Source: an uncultured Oscillospiraceae bacterium (GTDB lineage: Bacteria > Bacillota > Clostridia > Oscillospirales > Acutalibacteraceae). Taken from it: a stretch of 21,158 bases of DNA. The notes under the pieces are model-generated. The model made no database searches and had not been told where the DNA came from. It saw only the letters and a program-made list of their open reading frames with translations. The position numbers were made by a program, and so were the translations under genes. The DNA lies in the NCBI GenBank assembly GCA_900542375.1, contig UQNI01000034.1, forward strand, positions 1 through 21,158, given 5' to 3'. Below are positions 11,976 to 19,905 of the stretch, piece after piece. Every line of letters starts with the position of its first letter. The stretch's first letter is position 1.

Positions 11976-14609
11976 ATGGAATGGACAGGTTTAAATGAGT
12001 TAAGAGAACGCTTTTTGTCCTATTTTGAATCCAAAGGACATCTGCGTTTGCCGAGTTTTTCGTTAATCCCAAAAGATGACAACAGTTTACTGCTGATTAA
12101 CTCCGGCATGGCGCCTATGAAAAAATATTTTACAGGAGAAGTAACGCCTCCTTCCAAACGTGTGACTACATGTCAAAAGTGTATTCGTACACCTGATATT
12201 GAACGTGTAGGTATCACTGCACGTCACGGTACTTTTTTTGAAATGCTTGGCAATTTTTCATTTGGCGATTACTTTAAACACGAAATTACAAAATGGGCTT
12301 GGGACTTTGTAATTAACGATTTAAAATTGCCGGAAGACCGTGTATGGGTTACCATTTATCAAGACGATGACGAAACATTTGATATCTGGACCAAAGAGGT
12401 TGGCGTATCTGCAGACCATATTGTACGTCTGGGGAAAGAAGATAACTTTTGGGAACATGGCGCAGGTCCGTGCGGCCCTTGTTCCGAATTATATTTTGAC
12501 CGCGGTGAACAATACAGCTGCGGTTCTCCAACTTGCGGTGTTGGCTGCGAATGCGACCGTTATGTAGAATTTTGGAACTTAGTATTTACACAATTTGAAA
12601 ATGACGGAAACGGAAATTATACACCACTCGAGCACCCTAATATTGATACAGGTATGGGACTGGAACGTTTGGCCTGTATTATGCAGGAGGTGGACAATCT
12701 GTTCCTCGTAGATACTGTACAGAATATTATGAAGCATGTAAGTAAAATTGCAGGCGTTCAATATGGAGACAGCGAGAAAACAGATATTTCCTTGCGCGTG
12801 ATTACAGACCACATTCGAAGCACTACGTTTATGATTGGTGACGGTGTTATGCCCTCCAATGAAGGTCGCGGTTATGTACTGCGCCGTTTACTTCGTCGTG
12901 CTGCACGTCATGGACGCTTATTGGGAATACAGGATACTTTCCTTGCCAAAGTGGCTGAAACCGTAATTGATGAAAACAAGCAGGCTTATCCCGAGTTAGA
13001 TGAAAAACGCGCTATGATTACAAAGTTGATTCGCGTAGAAGAAGAAAGCTTTGCAAAAACCATAGACCAAGGATTGCAAATTTTAGAAAAATTGATTGAC
13101 CATGCAGAAAATAACTTGTTATCAGGTGAAGACGCGTTCCGTTTAAATGACACCTATGGATTCCCAATTGACTTAACCAAAGAAATATTGGCAGAGCGCG
13201 GTATGGCGGTAGCAGAAGATATTTTTTATCGTCTGATGAAAGAACAAAAAGAACGTGCCCGTGCTGCCAGAAAAAATGCAGGTGCAGATGCATGGGCAGG
13301 TGAAGAAGACATTCTTGAGGATTTGCCTGAGACAGCTTTTGTCGGTTATCAAACATTAGAAACAACAGCAAAAGTGTTGGCAATTGTAAAAAACGGAGAA
13401 CGTGTTTCTTCTGCGAAAGAAGGAGACAGTGTCATTGTCATATTGAATCAAACTCCGTTTTATGCAGAAGGCGGAGGACAGGTCGGCGACACAGGTATTT
13501 TGAAAAACAGCGGCGCTTTGGTAAATGTGACGGATACCACAAAAAATCAGTCTAAATTGTTCCTTCACCATGCTTTTGTCGCAAAGGGCGAGCTGATTGT
13601 GGATGAAACTGTAACCGCAAGCGTTCATTCCATGCTGCGCCGTGATATTATGTGTAACCATACTGCCGCGCATTTGCTGCAGGCTGCACTGCGTAATGTT
13701 TTGGGTGACCATGTGGAACAAGCGGGACAAATGGTTAATGATAAAGAAGTTAGATTCGACTTTACTCATTTTTCCGCATTAACACCGGAAGAAATCACGA
13801 AGGTAGAACAAGAAGTGAATCTGATTATCAGACGCGCAATTGATGTAGAATGCCGAGAGATGCCCATTGAAGAAGCGAAAAAGTTGGGAGCAATGGCATT
13901 GTTTGGTGAAAAGTACGGAGATATTGTGCGTGTTGTATCTGTTGGTGATTATTCCAGAGAATTCTGCGGTGGTACACATGTGGATAATACTTCTAAAATC
14001 GGCATGTTTAAAATCGTATCAGAAAGCTCTGTAGCAGCCGGTGTACGCCGCATTGAAGCGGTAACGGGACAAGGAGTTATGAATCTGCTTAACAATTCTC
14101 TTGCGTCCATACAGCAGGCTGCAGATGTGCTGAAATTGAATAATCCACATGATTTGGTGAAAAAATCCGAGCAAATTATGGCTGAAATCAAGGACAAAGA
14201 CAGAATCATTGAGTCACTGCAGTCAAAATTGGCTTCTATCCAAGTAGACGGTATGTTTGAAAATGCAAAAGAGATTAATGGTGTGACCGTAATTACTGCT
14301 CTATTTTCCGGCACAAGCAGCACAGGACTGCGCAATATGTGCGATAAAGTAAAAGAGCACAAATCTGATATCGTAGCTGTCTTTGCAGGTACTGATAACG
14401 GGAAAGCAACCATTGCGGCAGTTGTAGGTAAAGAAGCAATGGAAAAAGGAGCGCATGCAGGCAAAATTGTAAAGCAAGTGGCACAAATTGCAGGCGGAAA
14501 CGGCGGAGGCAAGCCGGATAGTGCTATGGCAGGTGCAAAGAATTTAAACATGCTGGATGAAGCGTTGGCCGCAGTAGAAAAAATAGTATCTGAAATGGTA
14601 AAGGAATAA
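11976..14609 (+). CDS. alaS: Alanyl-tRNA synthetase
   Basis: An 877-residue AlaRS that charges tRNA-Ala and edits mischarged Ser/Gly-tRNA-Ala. Catalytic class II domain: N-terminal LRERFLSYFESKGHLRLPSFSLIP, RHGTFFEMLGNFSFGDYFK (motif 2 region) and GMGLERLACIMQ (motif 3). In the editing domain, HTAAH has His562 and His566, and the CGGTH block has Cys664 and His668, together forming the zinc site. The C-terminal DHHA1 region ends in AGGNGGGKPDSAMAGAKN. Length is that of a complete enzyme. The frame is open back to 11736, but that stretch is the T-box leader. The ATG at 11976 follows GAGAGAGG and gives the canonical N-terminus. It is first in a probable long transcript with the HIT gene 23 bp downstream. 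Confidence 0.98.
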   Translation: MEWTGLNELRERFLSYFESKGHLRLPSFSLIPKDDNSLLLINSGMAPMKKYFTGEVTPPSKRVTTCQKCIRTPDIERVGITARHGTFFEMLGNFSFGDYFKHEITKWAWDFVINDLKLPEDRVWVTIYQDDDETFDIWTKEVGVSADHIVRLGKEDNFWEHGAGPCGPCSELYFDRGEQYSCGSPTCGVGCECDRYVEFWNLVFTQFENDGNGNYTPLEHPNIDTGMGLERLACIMQEVDNLFLVDTVQNIMKHVSKIAGVQYGDSEKTDISLRVITDHIRSTTFMIGDGVMPSNEGRGYVLRRLLRRAARHGRLLGIQDTFLAKVAETVIDENKQAYPELDEKRAMITKLIRVEEESFAKTIDQGLQILEKLIDHAENNLLSGEDAFRLNDTYGFPIDLTKEILAERGMAVAEDIFYRLMKEQKERARAARKNAGADAWAGEEDILEDLPETAFVGYQTLETTAKVLAIVKNGERVSSAKEGDSVIVILNQTPFYAEGGGQVGDTGILKNSGALVNVTDTTKNQSKLFLHHAFVAKGELIVDETVTASVHSMLRRDIMCNHTAAHLLQAALRNVLGDHVEQAGQMVNDKEVRFDFTHFSALTPEEITKVEQEVNLIIRRAIDVECREMPIEEAKKLGAMALFGEKYGDIVRVVSVGDYSREFCGGTHVDNTSKIGMFKIVSESSVAAGVRRIEAVTGQGVMNLLNNSLASIQQAADVLKLNNPHDLVKKSEQIMAEIKDKDRIIESLQSKLASIQVDGMFENAKEINGVTVITALFSGTSSTGLRNMCDKVKEHKSDIVAVFAGTDNGKATIAAVVGKEAMEKGAHAGKIVKQVAQIAGGNGGGKPDSAMAGAKNLNMLDEALAAVEKIVSEMVKE

Positions 14610-14632
14610 AAATTTGATTGGAGGTAATAAAT

Positions 14633-14971
14633 ATGGACTGCATTTTTTGCAAAATTGCAAATGGGGAAATTCCTTGTAAAAAAGTGTATGAAGATGAAAA
14701 TGTGATAGCATTTCACGATCTTGACCCACAAGCGCCTACTCATGTTTTAATTATTCCGAAAATGCATATTGGTTCTGCAATGGAAATCAATGAGGAAAAT
14801 AGTGGAATCATCGGACATATCTACGAGGTTGCGGCAAAAATATCAGGTGACCTCGGTCTTGAAAACGGATTCCGTATTGTAAATAATTGTGGTGAAGACG
14901 GAGGACAAACGGTTCATCATATTCACTTTCATTTACTTGGAGGTCGTTCCATGAAATGGCCTCCGGGCTGA
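14633..14971 (+). CDS. HIT family protein (HinT-like purine nucleoside phosphoramidase)
   Basis: A 112-residue HIT-domain protein. The histidine triad is HIHFHLL at residues 96-102, with the nucleophile His98. It is preceded by NCGEDGGQTVHH and followed by GGRSMKWPPG, as in HinT. The N-terminal CIFCKIANGEIPCKKVYEDENVIAFHDLDPQAPTHVLIIPK is strongly typical. HinT enzymes hydrolyse AMP-N-epsilon-lysine and adenosine phosphoramidates, including aminoacyl-adenylate by-products, which would suit a location right after an aminoacyl-tRNA synthetase. That link is inference. The ATG at 14633 has GGAGGT 7-8 nt upstream; an earlier TTG in frame is not needed. No obvious terminator separates it from alaS. 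Confidence 0.95.
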   Translation: MDCIFCKIANGEIPCKKVYEDENVIAFHDLDPQAPTHVLIIPKMHIGSAMEINEENSGIIGHIYEVAAKISGDLGLENGFRIVNNCGEDGGQTVHHIHFHLLGGRSMKWPPG

Positions 14972-15019
14972 TTGTTTGTTTTTATGAAAAACATTTGGAA
15001 AGAAAAAGGAGTCATCACT

Positions 15020-15559
15020 ATGGAAACCTATCGCATTCAAATTGGTGATTGCGTACGTCAGCTTCCAATTTGTCCGATTAATGAAAATTTATCCATTGCA
15101 GGCTTTGTTATGCTGGGAGATGTAGAATTAACAGAGGCTTGCGCAAAAGAATTATTAAAAATTTGTCCGGAACACGACATTATTGTAACTGCTGAGACAA
15201 AGGGAATCACTTTGGCACATGAAATGGCTCGTATTGGCTGTGGAGATTACATTGTTGCACGAAAAGGAATCAAAGCCTATATGCAAAATCCCGTGTCTGT
15301 AGAAGTAAAATCTATTACTACAGAAGATGTGCAGAAATTATATTTGGCAAAAGCTGATTACGATAAATTAAAAGATAAGCGTGTTCTCATTGTAGACGAT
15401 GTTATCAGTACAGGAGAGTCTTTGGCAGCAATTCAGAGACTGCTTTCACAATTTTCGGTGAATATTGTAGGCAGTGCTGCTGTGTTGGCAGAAGGAGATG
15501 CCGCTGACCGTGACGATATTATTTTCGTACAGAAGTTACCATTGTTTTTTCACTCATAA
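15020..15559 (+). CDS. PRPP-binding phosphoribosyltransferase, adenine-PRTase-like
   Basis: A 179-residue type I phosphoribosyltransferase. The PRPP loop is RVLIVDDVISTGES at residues 121-134 with the two acidic residues and Thr-Gly intact. TAETKGITLAHEMARIG (57-73) is the pyrophosphate-loop region and YIVARKGIKAYM follows. This is the COG0503-type protein of clostridia usually labelled adenine phosphoribosyltransferase, but it lacks the N-terminal PxPGxxFxD segment of true Apt, so the base it accepts is uncertain. The start at 15020 is supported by AAAAAGGAG; the open frame further upstream (from 14972) has no ribosome binding site and is not homologous. It lies 48 bp after the HIT gene, probably in the same transcript. 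A role in purine salvage is the likeliest. Confidence 0.85.
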   Translation: METYRIQIGDCVRQLPICPINENLSIAGFVMLGDVELTEACAKELLKICPEHDIIVTAETKGITLAHEMARIGCGDYIVARKGIKAYMQNPVSVEVKSITTEDVQKLYLAKADYDKLKDKRVLIVDDVISTGESLAAIQRLLSQFSVNIVGSAAVLAEGDAADRDDIIFVQKLPLFFHS

Positions 15560-15637
15560 GTGTTCCATATAAGCGCTCTAATTCATCGCTCCGTGAATCA
15601 TTTGCTTTCATAGCGACAGAATTGGGGGAAATTAGAA

Positions 15638-17890
15638 ATGTCCAGACCGTTTGCACTGATTGGTTTTGTTTACTTAGCCGTGCAAGCGGTCTCTATTTAT
15701 TTTGGCAGTGGATTTGCATTTTTGGCCTCAGGCTGCTTTTTTCTTTTGTTTTTTCTATCACTGTTTGTAACAAAATTACGCACGTCCAAAGTAGTTCCAA
15801 TTGCTTGTCTGGTAACTGCTGTTGCACTGAGTGCATATGCAGGGTACCATGTTTGGAAAATTGAACCTTTAGCGGAATTGGCGGAAAAAGATGCTTCTAT
15901 TACGGGTACATTATGCGAATTGCCTTATGAAAATAACGGGAAATTTTATTATACGCTCCGCATAGATGAGATTGAAATAGAAGGTATGGAGCATCCCCAC
16001 AATCCGGGAAAAATTATTATGACTACACGCAATGCGCTGGATATAGAACCGTATGGCTCCATCAGCGGTAAAGTGCATTTGTATCAAAGTTTTGGCTCCG
16101 AAGACGGATTTTCGGTTCGTCAGTACGATTACTCCAAACGCATTCATATGCGGGCGTATTTATATGAATATGAAGGATATTCTGTTTCACCGACTGCCGA
16201 AAAGCCGCCGTATTATTATGCGTTGTCCATTCGTAAAACAATGATGAACTCTTTGGACCGTTTGCTTCCAAAAGAAGAAGCCGGAATTATGAGGGCTGTT
16301 TTGCTTGGTGACAAAACCGGTTTGACCGATGAAATCAAATCAGATTTTAATGCTGCCGGTACCTACCATTTGTTGGTGGTATCCGGTCTGCATATGACCA
16401 TTGTGTTTCAAGGTCTATTAAAACTCTTAAAGTTTTGTAAAATCCCTCATAAACTCAGTTGTGTCATCACGGCGTTTGGCGTTCTCAGTTTTATGGCGAT
16501 TACAGGTTTTAGCCCGTCGGTACTGAGAAGCGGTATTATGAGTTTGTTGTTCCTGGCTGCGATGATATTTCACCGTAAAGCCGATTCTCTGAATTCACTG
16601 GGCATTGCTGTATTTCTCTTGTGTGTTATCAATCCGTACGCTGCTGCGGATTTTGGATTCTTGCTGTCCGTTACTTCAGCACTATCGTTAATTTTACTGT
16701 CAAAGCCAATACGTAAGTTTTTCTTAGACAGAACCAAAAGGGTCAAATATGGAAAAGCTTTCTTATACAGTATATTTTCTTCTGTCTCGTCCTCTTTGGC
16801 AGTCACTGCAGGTACACTGCCTCTTGTAATCATCGCATTTGTGACATTTTCTGTGATTTCATTTATTTCAAATCTTCTTATGATTTTTCCTACCACCATT
16901 ATGCTCCCGATTACCGCGCTGGCGGCTTTGTTTGAATCTGTTCCGTCGCTCAGCCTTCTGGCAAAACCATTTGCACTGGTGGGAGGGTTAATTGCAAAAT
17001 ATTTGATTTTTGTCGCACATTGGATTGCAAAGATTCCGTTTTCTCTTATTTCCTCCGATTATGAATTTATCATGCTTTGGCTTGCTATGACTATGCTGCT
17101 GTTTGCGTTTGCAATCTTCTTGGCGAAAAGAAAAATCTTGATTCGTACGGTGCTGACATTATCCTCGATTTTGCTGATTGCCGGCATATTTTCTTATCAA
17201 CTTTCCAACCATTCTACAGCAAGAGTTTCTATTTTAGATGTGGATGATGGTATTTCTGTTGTTGTGACTGCGAACCATCAAACAGCAATTATCGGCTGCA
17301 ACGCTTACAGTGACTATACTGCCTATCAATATTTAAAAGGACATGGCATACACCATATTGACTATTTGCAGCCGCTGTCCGACGAAACAACGGAATATCA
17401 GAATTTAGCCAAACTCAATGAACAGTTTCAAACAAAAAATTTAATATTGCCAAACGGACAATATTTTGCGGGAGATTTGGAAAAATCACTTGAAGAAGTG
17501 GAGAAAATTTCGTATTATGAAAAGAGTGCCAAAACAATTCTCAATGATGATGTAACAATTGAACTGTATTCTGATGCAAAAGGAAGTTATACGGTTTTAA
17601 TGGTAAAAGAGATACGTATCTTGATTCTTTCTTCAGAATATGATTTGGCTAATATTGATTTAGATTTAAACGACATTGACATATTAATTACCGATACCGT
17701 TCCACAACATGCTGAATATTTACAATCTTTTATTACAGTACTTTCTATGGAGGAACAATCCATGGCTGATTCAGTAAAGAAAATGGATATGGGAAATGTA
17801 CAGCTGTACGCAACGGCAGGGAGAGGTAATGTTCATATTGATATTGAAAATGACAGAAATATTACACTAAGGAGGGGTTCCGGTGGCTGA
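15638..17890 (+). CDS. comEC: ComEC/Rec2-family DNA uptake channel with a degenerate C-terminal domain
   Basis: A 750-residue polytopic membrane protein. Layout: N-terminal helices (about 5-75), a DUF4131/OB-like soluble region (about 85-185), the Competence domain with many helices (about 200-520), and a C-terminal MBL-like domain (about 530-745). The family motif HLLVVSGLHM is at 244-253, preceded by MRAVLLGDKTGLTDEIKSDFNAAGTY. In competent bacteria this protein carries single-stranded DNA across the membrane, and the MBL domain is thought to degrade the other strand. Here the MBL motifs are lost: DVGQGD reads DVDDGI (534-539), and where S/T-H-x-H-x-D-H is expected the protein reads IDYLQPLSDETTEYQ (574-588). 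The frame is intact and the domain is full length. The start has a GGGGGAA ribosome binding site. It overlaps holA by 8 bp. Confidence 0.92.
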   Translation: MSRPFALIGFVYLAVQAVSIYFGSGFAFLASGCFFLLFFLSLFVTKLRTSKVVPIACLVTAVALSAYAGYHVWKIEPLAELAEKDASITGTLCELPYENNGKFYYTLRIDEIEIEGMEHPHNPGKIIMTTRNALDIEPYGSISGKVHLYQSFGSEDGFSVRQYDYSKRIHMRAYLYEYEGYSVSPTAEKPPYYYALSIRKTMMNSLDRLLPKEEAGIMRAVLLGDKTGLTDEIKSDFNAAGTYHLLVVSGLHMTIVFQGLLKLLKFCKIPHKLSCVITAFGVLSFMAITGFSPSVLRSGIMSLLFLAAMIFHRKADSLNSLGIAVFLLCVINPYAAADFGFLLSVTSALSLILLSKPIRKFFLDRTKRVKYGKAFLYSIFSSVSSSLAVTAGTLPLVIIAFVTFSVISFISNLLMIFPTTIMLPITALAALFESVPSLSLLAKPFALVGGLIAKYLIFVAHWIAKIPFSLISSDYEFIMLWLAMTMLLFAFAIFLAKRKILIRTVLTLSSILLIAGIFSYQLSNHSTARVSILDVDDGISVVVTANHQTAIIGCNAYSDYTAYQYLKGHGIHHIDYLQPLSDETTEYQNLAKLNEQFQTKNLILPNGQYFAGDLEKSLEEVEKISYYEKSAKTILNDDVTIELYSDAKGSYTVLMVKEIRILILSSEYDLANIDLDLNDIDILITDTVPQHAEYLQSFITVLSMEEQSMADSVKKMDMGNVQLYATAGRGNVHIDIENDRNITLRRGSGG

Positions 17891-18929
17891 GTACACAGAG
17901 CAGGAGCTGAAAAAGAGTATAGAACAAGGAAATTTCAGCAATGTGTATTTTTTCTATGGTGAAGAAAAAATGCTGATGGAATCCGCAGTAAAAAAATTGG
18001 TTCATCAGGCAACAGGGAATCAATTTTTGGATTTTAATTACCAAAATTTTGATGGCGCTTTTGCAGATGCGCAAGAAATTGTGCGTGCTGCGGAAGGGCT
18101 GCCGTTTATGGCAGATTATAAATGCGTCATTGTGAATGATTTTAATGTTGAAAAACGCGACTCGGCAGATATGGAAGAAATCAAGGAGTTGATTAAAAAT
18201 CCTCCCGAAAGCTGTGTGTTGATTTTTTATTTATCCAATTTGGACTTTAATGTAAAACGTCCCGGCAAATGGGGCAGTTTTATCACAGCGGTGAATAAAA
18301 CGGGGATTACGGTCAATTTCAAACGGAAAACCAACTCCGAACTGGAAAAATTGCTATGTTCCGCAGCACAAAAAAGAGGTTGTACCTTGAGCAAACAAAA
18401 TGCTGCCCATATTCTGTTTTTAAGCGGAAATGATTTGCAAACACTATACAATGAAATAGAAAAACTATGTGCATATACAAAAGAAGGAGAAATTACAAAA
18501 GAGGCCATTGACTTGAATGTGGTCAGGAATTTTGAAACAACGGTTTTCCTTTTGGCAAATGCAATTGTAGCGGGTAATTACAGTAAAGCGTATGAACTGT
18601 TGGATATTTTATTTTATCAAAATGAAGAACCCATTGCCATATTGGCGGTTTTGGCCACTTCCTATGTAGATATGTATCGTGTCCGCGCCTGTATACAAAG
18701 CGGACAAGCGGTATCGACCCTGTCGCAGTATTTTGATTATAAAGGGAAAGAATTTAAATTAAAAAATGCAGAACGGGACAGTGCAAATTTATCTATGTCA
18801 GTATTGAAAGGCAGTTTGCAATTGTTATTGGATACAGATGTTGCATTAAAAAGCTCCCGTACAGATAACCGCATTATCATGGAACAGTTATTGGCAAAGC
18901 TATTAATGGTATCGGGAAAAGGGGAGTAG
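17883..18929 (+). CDS. holA: DNA polymerase III, delta subunit
   Basis: A 348-residue HolA. It is the clamp-loader 'wrench' that opens the beta sliding clamp during replication. The N-terminal NFSNVYFFYGEEKMLMESAVKKLV (17-40) is the AAA+-like fold with no functional Walker A, as normal for delta. LSGNDLQTLYNEIEKLCAYT is the most recognisable block, followed by the collar domain (FLLANAIVAGNYSKAYELLDILFYQNEEPIAILAVLA) and the C-terminal SRTDNRIIMEQLLAKLL. Translation starts at GTG, with AAGGAGG upstream inside comEC, and the 8-bp overlap implies coupling. comEC-holA is a very widespread gene pair in Bacillota, usually followed by rpsT (ribosomal protein S20), which is absent here. Confidence 0.95.
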   Translation: MAEYTEQELKKSIEQGNFSNVYFFYGEEKMLMESAVKKLVHQATGNQFLDFNYQNFDGAFADAQEIVRAAEGLPFMADYKCVIVNDFNVEKRDSADMEEIKELIKNPPESCVLIFYLSNLDFNVKRPGKWGSFITAVNKTGITVNFKRKTNSELEKLLCSAAQKRGCTLSKQNAAHILFLSGNDLQTLYNEIEKLCAYTKEGEITKEAIDLNVVRNFETTVFLLANAIVAGNYSKAYELLDILFYQNEEPIAILAVLATSYVDMYRVRACIQSGQAVSTLSQYFDYKGKEFKLKNAERDSANLSMSVLKGSLQLLLDTDVALKSSRTDNRIIMEQLLAKLLMVSGKGE

Positions 18930-18931
18930 AC

Positions 18932-19543
18932 TTGATTGTTGTAAAAGAAGCCATTATTGTTGAGGGAAAGTATGATAAAATAAAATTATCATCCTTTATT
19001 GACGGAATGATTATTGAAACCCGCGGCTTCCGAATTTTTAAAGATAAAGAGCAAATGGCATTGATTCGCAAAATGGCAGATGCCAGAGGATTGTTGATTT
19101 TAACAGACAGCGATTCTGCCGGCTTTTTGATTCGGAATTATTTAAAAAGCTGTATTGCTCCGGATAAAATCAAACATGCTTATATTCCGGACATTTTGGG
19201 AAAAGAGCGACGTAAAACATCTTACTCCAAAGAAGGAAAACTGGGGGTAGAAGGAATAGAAAAGCAACTTTTAATTCGTGCTTTGGAGAAAGCCGGTGTT
19301 GTTGTAAATCAAGAGACAATATCCGAAAATAAAGAATATGTCAGACAGGTAACAAAACAAGATTTTTTTGAATGGGGTTTAACAGGGAGAGATGAAAGCA
19401 ATCAAAAGAGAAAACAGGTACTGAAACAATTAAAGTTACCCGAACATTTGACTACCAATGCCATGATAGATGCAATCAATAGTTTTATGTCATATGAGGC
19501 GTTCTTACTTGAGATACAGCGTTTCAATCAACAAGGAGAGTAA
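18932..19543 (+). CDS. Ribonuclease M5-like Toprim protein (DUF4093)
   Basis: A 203-residue protein with an N-terminal Toprim fold. The catalytic Glu11 is in IIVEGKYDKIKL and the acidic pair is in LILTDSDSAGF (Asp59, Asp61). This is the arrangement of RnmV, which matures 5S rRNA, and the C-terminal part is the DUF4093 domain common in clostridial homologues. Differences from Bacillus RnmV: VEGKDD reads VEGKYD, and the segment after the Toprim core (ILGKERRKTSYSKEGKLGVEGIE) is longer and lysine-rich. Both may be normal for the clostridial branch. A TTG start 7-8 nt after GGGGAG, 2 bp beyond the holA stop, is the only sensible start. No 5S rRNA lies in the window. Function is assigned by homology; a different structured RNA substrate cannot be excluded. 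Confidence 0.82.
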   Translation: MIVVKEAIIVEGKYDKIKLSSFIDGMIIETRGFRIFKDKEQMALIRKMADARGLLILTDSDSAGFLIRNYLKSCIAPDKIKHAYIPDILGKERRKTSYSKEGKLGVEGIEKQLLIRALEKAGVVVNQETISENKEYVRQVTKQDFFEWGLTGRDESNQKRKQVLKQLKLPEHLTTNAMIDAINSFMSYEAFLLEIQRFNQQGE

Positions 19544-19544
19544 T

Positions 19545-19826
19545 ATGGTAATTGCTGCAGTTGAAATCAAATTGTATCTGCCTTGGGTTCATTCCTTAAA
19601 AGAAAAACGAATGGCAGTAAAGAGTGTTTTGCAAAAAACGCAGCATCATTTTCATGTTTCTGCTGCTGAAGTTGATTATCAAGAAGTACAGCAATCGGCA
19701 GCAATTGCCTTTGCCGTTGTCACTTGTACGGTAGGGCAAGCAGACCAAATGCTGCAGAATATCATAGATTACGTCCAAGCGCATACACAGGCGGAAATCA
19801 CAAATATAGACAGAGTGATTTACTAA
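19545..19826 (+). CDS. DUF503 family protein (YlxP-like)
   Basis: A 93-residue protein of the DUF503/YlxP family. The typical features are a beta-alpha-beta start (VIAAVEIKLYLPWVHSLKEKRMAVKSVLQKTQHHFHVSAAEVDYQ) with the conserved SLKEKR, and the C-terminal alpha/beta part ending EITNIDRVIY. YlxP usually sits between infB and rbfA in Bacillota and is thought to be linked to ribosome assembly, but its biochemical role is not known. Here it follows the RNase M5-like gene by 1 bp, which keeps it in an RNA-processing context. The start at 19545 follows AAGGAGAG; a longer upstream frame lies inside the preceding gene and is a shadow. Confidence 0.88.
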   Translation: MVIAAVEIKLYLPWVHSLKEKRMAVKSVLQKTQHHFHVSAAEVDYQEVQQSAAIAFAVVTCTVGQADQMLQNIIDYVQAHTQAEITNIDRVIY

Positions 19827-19838
19827 ATTTCTCATAGC

Positions 19839-19867
19839 TTGACGGACGTATCAGAATCCGTTATGAT
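19839..19867 (+). promoter_or_regulatory. Sigma-A type promoter of the UbiB-family gene
   Basis: TTGACG (19839-19844), 17-bp spacer, TATGAT (19862-19867). The ATG is about 38 bp downstream with AAAGGGGTG between. No terminator stem is visible between the DUF503 stop and this promoter, so upstream read-through is also possible. Confidence 0.75.
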
Positions 19868-19905
19868 GAAAGAAAGAATCACATAAAATAAAGGGGTGCA
19901 CAATC

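Noticed and set aside
13356..13769. Minus-strand frame of 137 codons
   Set aside because: Also antisense to the alaS editing domain. Its composition is odd (Cys/His/Phe-rich) and there is no start signal.
13949..14743. Long open frame on the minus strand (264 codons)
   Set aside because: It lies opposite alaS and the start of the HIT gene, both certain by homology. The translation is Ser/Ala/Ile-rich with no recognisable domain and no ribosome binding site. It is a codon-bias shadow.
15560..15637. Terminator or promoter between the phosphoribosyltransferase gene and comEC
   Set aside because: Only a short ATTCA/TGAAT inverted repeat and AGCGCT are visible. There is no T-run and no -35/-10 pair, so I leave the operon boundary undefined.
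15638..17890. Frameshift or pseudogene in comEC, suggested by the missing MBL motifs
   Set aside because: The reading frame is continuous for 750 codons with the normal domain order, and holA is translationally coupled to its end. The motif loss is by substitution, not truncation.
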